A stretch of DNA of 9,927 nucleotides from Nitrososphaerota archaeon (GTDB lineage Archaea > Thermoproteota > Nitrososphaeria > Nitrososphaerales > Gagatemarchaeaceae), in the NCBI GenBank assembly GCA_005877225.1, contig VBPK01000051.1, positions 1 through 9,927 on the forward strand, read 5' to 3'. Positions within the stretch are counted from its first letter, which is position 1, and every line of letters starts with the position of its first letter. The translations under genes and the position numbers were made by a program. Shown in pieces: positions 6,761 through 9,927 of the stretch. The notes under the pieces are model-generated. The model saw nothing but the letters and a program-made list of their open reading frames with translations. It was not told where the DNA came from and searched no databases.

Positions 6761-8306
6761 ATGGGTGGGCAGCCTGTCCTGATTCTCAAGGAAGGAACGG
6801 GAGAATCGAAGGGGAAGGACGCCCAGAGGAACAATCTGACCGCCGCGAAGCTGATCGCGGAGATAGTCCGGACATCGCTCGGTCCGAGGGGGATGGACAA
6901 GATGCTCGTCGACTCGATGGGGGACGTAACGATTACCAACGACGGGGCAACGATGCTGAAGGAGATCGATGTCCAGCATCCCGCGGCGAAGATGATGGTC
7001 GAGATCAGCAAGGCAACAGACAACGAGGTTGGCGACGGAACCACGTCAGCTGTGGTGCTCGCGGGCGCGCTCCTCGAGAGGGCGGAGGAGTTGATCGACA
7101 AGGATGTGCACCCCATTATCATAGTTGACGGCTACACCAGAGCCGTAGAAAAGGCGCAGGATATCCTTGAGAAGATGGCGGAGAAGGTAGACCCGACTGG
7201 CAGGTCCGACCTACTCAAGATTGCCACCACGAGCATGATGACGAAGCTTGTCTCTGAAGAGGCACCCTATCTGGCGGGGATCGTGGTTGATGCGGTCCTC
7301 CAGGTCGCAGAGAAGGCAGACAAGGGGTCCAAGGCCGACATCGACAACATCAAGGTTGATCAACTCAGCACTCGAAATAGAAAAGACGGAGTTCAGCGCC
7401 GAAATCAGGATAAGCGACCCCGAGCAGATGCAGAAGTTCATGGATGAGGAGAACAATATCCTGAAGGGGATGGTTGAAAAGGTGAAAGAGTCGGGTGCGA
7501 ACGTCCTCATCTGTCAGAAGGGGATCGACGACCTCGCCCAGCATTTCCTCGCGAAAAACGGTGTCCTGACAGTAAGGAGAGTGAAGGAGAGCGACATGTC
7601 AAAGCTGGCGAAGGCCACGGGGGCTCGAATGGTGACGAACCTAGATGACCTATCGTCGAAGGACCTCGGTTATGCGAAGTTGGTAGAGGAGAGGAAGCTC
7701 GAGGAGGACAAATGGGTCTTCATAGAAGGATGCAAGAACCCGAAGGCGGTCACGATACTGGTTAGGGGAGGAACCCAGAGGATAGTCGACGAAGCTGAAA
7801 GGGCTCTGCACGACGCGCTGATGGTGACCAAGGATGTCGTGGAGATGCCGGCGATAGTCGCTGGAGGGGGGGCTCCAGAAGCAGAGGTGGCATACCAGCT
7901 CAGGGAGTGGGCCCAGAAGCTCAGCGGAAGGGAGCAGTTAGCGGCACTGAAGTTTGCCGATGCAATGGAGGTGATACCTCTCACCCTCGCAGAGAACGCG
8001 GGGATGGACCCAATCGACACACAAGTTGACTTGAGGGCGAAGCATGGGAAGGCAGGAAAGTGGTTCGGGGTCGACGCCATGAACGGGAAGATAGCCGATA
8101 TGTACAGCAAGTCGGTCGTCGAGCCACTGGCGGTGAAGCTGCAGATCATAAAGTCGGCGACCGAGGCCGCATCGATGATCCTGCGCATCGACGACGTCAT
8201 CGCAGCGAGCAAGATGAGGGCCCCTTCGGGTCCGCCGGGTGGCGGCGGGATGGGCGGGATGGGCGGGATGGGCGGGATGGGCGGCGGCATGCCGCCGATG
8301 GACTAG
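6761..8306 (+). pseudogene. ths: Thermosome (group II chaperonin) subunit, interrupted by a deletion with frameshift
   Basis: Subunit of the ATP-driven double-ring chaperonin that folds cytosolic proteins. The first part (6761 to about 7357) has MGGQPVLILKEG, LGPRGMDKML, NDGAT (60-64) and GDGTT (91-95), the nucleotide-binding elements, and reaches DIDNIKV at the start of the apical domain. The second part (about 7359 to 8303) is in another frame: NSALEIEKTEFSAEIRI, then the helical protrusion, CQKGIDDLAQHFLAKNGV, GGGAPE and ILRIDDVIAAS, ending in a GGM-repeat tail. The segment that normally joins them (GG-S-x-x-DT...GIVxDKE...MPKRVxNAKIAL in homologues, about 38-40 residues) is absent. The upstream frame ends at 7447; the downstream frame is open from before 7248. 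Total is about 514 residues against the usual 545-560. ATG 6761 is preferred; TTG at 6749 (MASSMGG...) is also possible. Confidence 0.9.
8247..8282 (+). repeat. Four tandem 9-base repeats encoding the GGM tail of the thermosome
   Basis: Four exact copies of GGGATGGGC encode Gly-Met-Gly repeats. Gly-Gly-Met tails are a normal feature of group II chaperonins and lie inside the folding cavity. Exact repetition makes copy number prone to slippage. Confidence 0.9.
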
Positions 8307-8459
8307 AAGTCCTCACAAGGAAATTTCGTGCGGACCAATTTCCGAAACCCCAATTAACATCATCTCGCAGGCCAGGCTCGGTCCGACAAACTCCGATCGC
8401 GACCCCGTTTCGACTCGAAGATTTCTTTACTCGGACTCGTCAGAAAGAAAGAACTACAA
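8307..8459. other. Convergent intergenic region with a small inverted repeat
   Basis: This 153-base spacer lies between the ends of the thermosome and the convergent coiled-coil gene. It has no convincing gene. GGAAATT (8319-8325) and AATTTCC (8337-8343) form a 7-base stem with an 11-base loop just after the thermosome stop. On the minus strand, TTCTTTCTTTCTG (8441-8453) follows the coiled-coil gene stop and could be its pyrimidine-rich terminator; the plus strand has ATTTCTTTA at 8421-8429. Confidence 0.4.
8441..8453 (-). terminator. Possible T-rich terminator of the coiled-coil gene
   Basis: The minus strand reads TTCTTTCTTTCTG a few bases after the TAG at 8460. Archaeal termination often relies on T-rich tracts without a hairpin. 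The C interruptions make this a weak call. Confidence 0.3.
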
Positions 8460-8699
8460 CTAGCGCTCCGAGGCCGTCTCTTTCTCCGCCTTCCCCCACC
8501 TCCCGACCTTCGGGACTCCCTTAGTCCGAAAGAGAGACATACTCTGCTGATATCGCTCAAGCTCCACCTCGAGGAACCTGATGTCGGAGGCAAGGTTCGA
8601 AATCTCTTTCTCTCCACCATGCCTTCCCGTCAATTGGCCTAGTCTCGCCTTCTTTTCATCAACCATCTTTGCGAGAAGCTGCTCGTACTCCGTAGTCAT
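8460..8699 (-). CDS. Small charged coiled-coil protein of unknown function
   Basis: Encodes 79 residues that I do not recognise. The sequence is rich in Lys, Glu and Arg, lacks cysteines and membrane segments, and has a likely helical middle, with hydrophobic spacing in EISNLASDIRFLEVELERY suggesting a short coiled coil. The C-terminus (FRTKGVPKVGRWGKAEKE) is basic and probably unstructured. The length and helix resemble small archaeal nucleic-acid- or chaperone-associated proteins, but it lacks the paired helices of prefoldin and I assign no function. ATG at 8699 is the obvious start. A TATA-like CTTTATAG on the minus strand lies about 37 bases upstream and is shared with the divergent gene at 8762. 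The frame is supported by codon use like its neighbours and by sensible spacing on both sides. Confidence 0.65.
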   Translation of the reverse strand: MTTEYEQLLAKMVDEKKARLGQLTGRHGGEKEISNLASDIRFLEVELERYQQSMSLFRTKGVPKVGRWGKAEKETASER

Positions 8700-8726
8700 C
8701 CAGAGGGCTCAGTTCGCGCGGCGTAT

Positions 8727-8740
8727 CGAAACTATAAAGG
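8727..8740 (+). promoter_or_regulatory. BRE/TATA promoter of the zinc-ribbon membrane protein operon
   Basis: CGAAAC directly precedes TATAAAGG. The box centre is about 26 bases before the ATG at 8762, the spacing for a leaderless transcript. The core CTATAAAG reads CTTTATAG on the other strand, so it may also serve the divergent gene ending at 8699, where a start near 8710 would leave a leader of about 11 bases. The BRE favours the plus strand. Confidence 0.65.
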
Positions 8741-8761
8741 GATTGCCGAGAGGAAGATGGT

Positions 8762-9034
8762 ATGCGCTCCCAGCTCCTCGTCGCAGGAGCGTTCGCAGTC
8801 GTGCTAGGGGTTCTCTTCTACGTGCTCGAGCTCCCCATAGTCTACTTGTGGAGCTTCCCTTTGATCATCGGGGGAGGGTTGATGGTGCTGTTTAGCCCTT
8901 TTCTCAAGGAGAGCGAGGGGCCCCTCACCCCACCCGAGGGGTACCGCTTCTGCGTCTTCTGCAGCACCCTCGTCGCTCTTGGGGCGGAGAGGTGTGGACA
9001 TTGCGGCGGCCGACAGCCACCTCATCAGGCGTGA
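8762..9034 (+). CDS. Small membrane protein with two transmembrane helices and a C-terminal zinc ribbon
   Basis: Ninety residues. Hydrophobic segments at about 5-23 and 27-47 form a likely helical hairpin, with an SEGPLTPPEG linker leading to a cytosolic zinc ribbon: Cys64-x2-Cys67, then Cys78-x2-Cys81 (FCVFC and RCGHC). I recognise no named family; many archaea encode short proteins of this membrane-plus-zinc-ribbon design, mostly uncharacterised. The ATG is placed about 26 bases after a strong BRE/TATA, fitting a leaderless start. Its TGA overlaps the likely GTG of the DUF371 gene (GTGA), implying translational coupling and a three-gene operon with DUF371 and the phosphomevalonate decarboxylase homologue. 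A role linked to membrane lipid synthesis would be consistent with this context but is only inference. Confidence 0.8.
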   Translation: MRSQLLVAGAFAVVLGVLFYVLELPIVYLWSFPLIIGGGLMVLFSPFLKESEGPLTPPEGYRFCVFCSTLVALGAERCGHCGGRQPPHQA

Positions 9035-9468
9035 TCCGCGTGACGAAACTTCTCGAGGTGATCGTATTCCAAGGACACCCTCTCGTCACGGCGCTACATC
9101 CGAGCACTATGGAGTTGACGAAGGAGCGAGAGCTGACGCAGAGGGGCGACTGCGTGATTGGTGTCTCAGCCGACAAGGCTGCTTGCGACCTAAGCTCGGC
9201 GGTCAAGGATGCTCTCAGGACAGCGGGCGTCTCGGTGACATTCACAATAAGGGTAGGAGGAGAGCGCTTCGAATTCACTGCGCGCGGGAGCAGAGGGCTG
9301 CTGCTCGACGATCGGAAGGACATGGTGATCCGTAGGAGCCAGTTCATCAGCCCTCGGACACTCGCGATTCGCGCGGAGGCGGCCGCGAGGGATATACCGA
9401 GGACGCTCGTCGATAGACTGAGGGAGGGGGAGAGAGGCCTCCTGACACTTCAGGTGAATTTCGCGTGA
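9031..9468 (+). CDS. DUF371 family protein
   Basis: A 145-residue soluble protein matching DUF371, a mostly archaeal family without an established biochemical role. Visible family marks are GHPLVTALHPSTMELTKE near residues 15-32, the block LTQRGDCVIGVSADKAACDL at 35-54, and, near the C-terminus, DMVIRRSQFISPRTLAIRAEAAARDI. The conserved GH, H, T-x-E and GDC residues suggest a ligand- or metal-binding site, but that is inference. GTG at 9031 is chosen because it overlaps the preceding TGA (GTGA); GTG at 9040, three codons later, is an alternative and has AGGCGTGA upstream. Its own stop overlaps the next gene's GTG in the same way, and its last codons carry that gene's ribosome binding site. 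Confidence 0.88.
   Translation: MIRVTKLLEVIVFQGHPLVTALHPSTMELTKERELTQRGDCVIGVSADKAACDLSSAVKDALRTAGVSVTFTIRVGGERFEFTARGSRGLLLDDRKDMVIRRSQFISPRTLAIRAEAAARDIPRTLVDRLREGERGLLTLQVNFA
9452..9457 (+). promoter_or_regulatory. Strong Shine-Dalgarno sequence for the decarboxylase gene, inside DUF371
   Basis: AGGTGA lies 7 bases before the GTG at 9465 and is the best ribosome binding site in the window. It fixes the GTG start and the GTGA overlap. Confidence 0.8.
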
Positions 9469-9927
9469 GAAGGTACACGGCGAGGGCGACGACGATGCAG
9501 GCCCTCGTGAAGTATCACGGGCTGAGAGACTGGAAGCTCAGACTCCCCTACCACGACAGTATCTCAGTAAACACAACATCGATGACGACGAAGGCTACAC
9601 TGACGGACCCCTGGAGCAGCCACGGAGTTTACATCGAAGGGAGATACAGCGAGTCGGCAACAAGAAGACTGCAACCCGTCATCGAAAAGCTCACCGAAGG
9701 GAGTGTTACAGAAGAGTGGTGGGCGGAGAACCCGACTTGGAGAAACTCTCCCGGGTCGCGAGACTGTTCGCTGCCTCAGCGGCGAGGTCGTTGGTCGGCG
9801 GGTTCTCGCGCCTCTACGCGGGGGAGAGTGACGACTCCTCCTATGCCTCGCGGTTCGCGGACGAGAAGACGATGGACCTAAGAATGGTAATCGTCCCTCT
9901 CCCCTTGAAGGTGAGAACCGAGGATGC
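9465..9927 (+). pseudogene. Phosphomevalonate decarboxylase homologue (GHMP superfamily), frameshifted and running off the right edge
   Basis: Homologue of the mevalonate diphosphate decarboxylase family. The N-terminus TMQALVKYHGLRDWKLRLPYHDSISV, with KYHG where the diphosphate enzymes have KYWG, resembles the haloarchaeal mevalonate 5-phosphate decarboxylase, which makes isopentenyl phosphate in the alternative archaeal mevalonate route to membrane lipids. The first frame is good to about VIEKLTEGS (residue 80, near 9704), then becomes unlike the family and stops at 9881. The family sequence resumes in another frame at GGEPDLEKLSRVARLFAASAARSLVGGF (about 9722 on), which stays open to the edge. 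Missing between them is the phosphate-binding stretch (SENxFPSxxGxxSSASGFAALA in homologues), about 30-40 residues. Start is GTG 9465 with AGGTGA upstream. The C-terminal half lies outside the window. Confidence 0.82.

Noticed and set aside
6553..7122. N-terminal extension of the aquaporin frame by about 190 codons
   Set aside because: It runs antisense to the thermosome gene and through its promoter. The MIP family begins at the ATG at 6552, which has its own TATA box at leaderless spacing.
7355..7364. GTTGATCAAC palindrome as a regulatory site
   Set aside because: It lies inside coding sequence exactly at the deletion join, so it is more likely a by-product of the junction. Noted only as a possible deletion hotspot.
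7340..7372. Intein, intron or mobile element scar in the thermosome
   Set aside because: Sequence is lost rather than gained, and there are no element ends, terminal repeats or target duplication.
7340..7447. Programmed ribosomal frameshift in the thermosome gene
   Set aside because: A slip alone would not explain the roughly 40 missing residues, and no slippery heptamer is seen at the join.
8247..8282. Tandem repeats as a CRISPR or minisatellite
   Set aside because: The 9-base units without spacers encode the normal GGM tail of the chaperonin.
8460..8699. Prefoldin subunit, suggested by its small size and place next to a chaperonin
   Set aside because: Only one likely helix of coiled coil, 79 residues is too short, and no prefoldin sequence pattern is visible.

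Overview
This window is archaeal. It carries a group II chaperonin (thermosome) subunit with a GGM tail, an AqpM-like aquaporin, a DUF371 protein and a mevalonate-phosphate-decarboxylase-type GHMP protein. Promoters are BRE/TATA boxes, several placed so that the mRNA would be nearly leaderless. GC is fairly high, and GTG/TTG starts and 4-base GTGA/TTGA overlaps are common. The thermosome N-terminus and the SUF cluster with an embedded Rieske ferredoxin suggest a TACK-type archaeon, perhaps related to Thaumarchaeota/Nitrososphaeria. That placement is inferred from remembered protein similarity, not computed.

Layout. Positions 1-6552 are a long minus-strand block, read from right to left: AqpM-like aquaporin, a GAF-domain protein resembling free-methionine-(R)-sulfoxide reductase, then the SUF iron-sulfur cluster assembly genes sufC, sufB, sufD, a Rieske-type [2Fe-2S] ferredoxin and sufS. 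SufS runs off the left edge only a few residues before its expected end. The aquaporin has its own TATA box at 6572-6579, and TATA-like boxes precede sufC and sufB, so the block may be transcribed as overlapping units. Positions 6553-6760 are a divergent control region with two clear palindromes, one lying on the thermosome TATA box. On the plus strand, 6761-8306 is the thermosome gene. A convergent 79-codon coiled-coil gene of unknown function follows at 8460-8699. From 8762 there is a second plus-strand operon of three overlapping genes: a small membrane protein with a zinc ribbon, DUF371, and the phosphomevalonate decarboxylase homologue, which runs off the right edge.

How they work together. 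SufC is the ATPase and SufB/SufD the scaffold. SufS supplies persulfide sulfur, and the Rieske protein is a likely electron carrier or client. The GAF protein may repair oxidised methionine or sense redox state. The right-hand operon links isoprenoid (membrane lipid) synthesis to DUF371 and an uncharacterised membrane protein.

Main oddity. Two conserved single-copy-type genes in the right third, the thermosome and the decarboxylase, each switch reading frame at a point where roughly 35-40 expected residues are also missing. Both look like out-of-frame deletions of about 100 bp. They are either real lesions or local assembly collapses, and they are the first thing to check.
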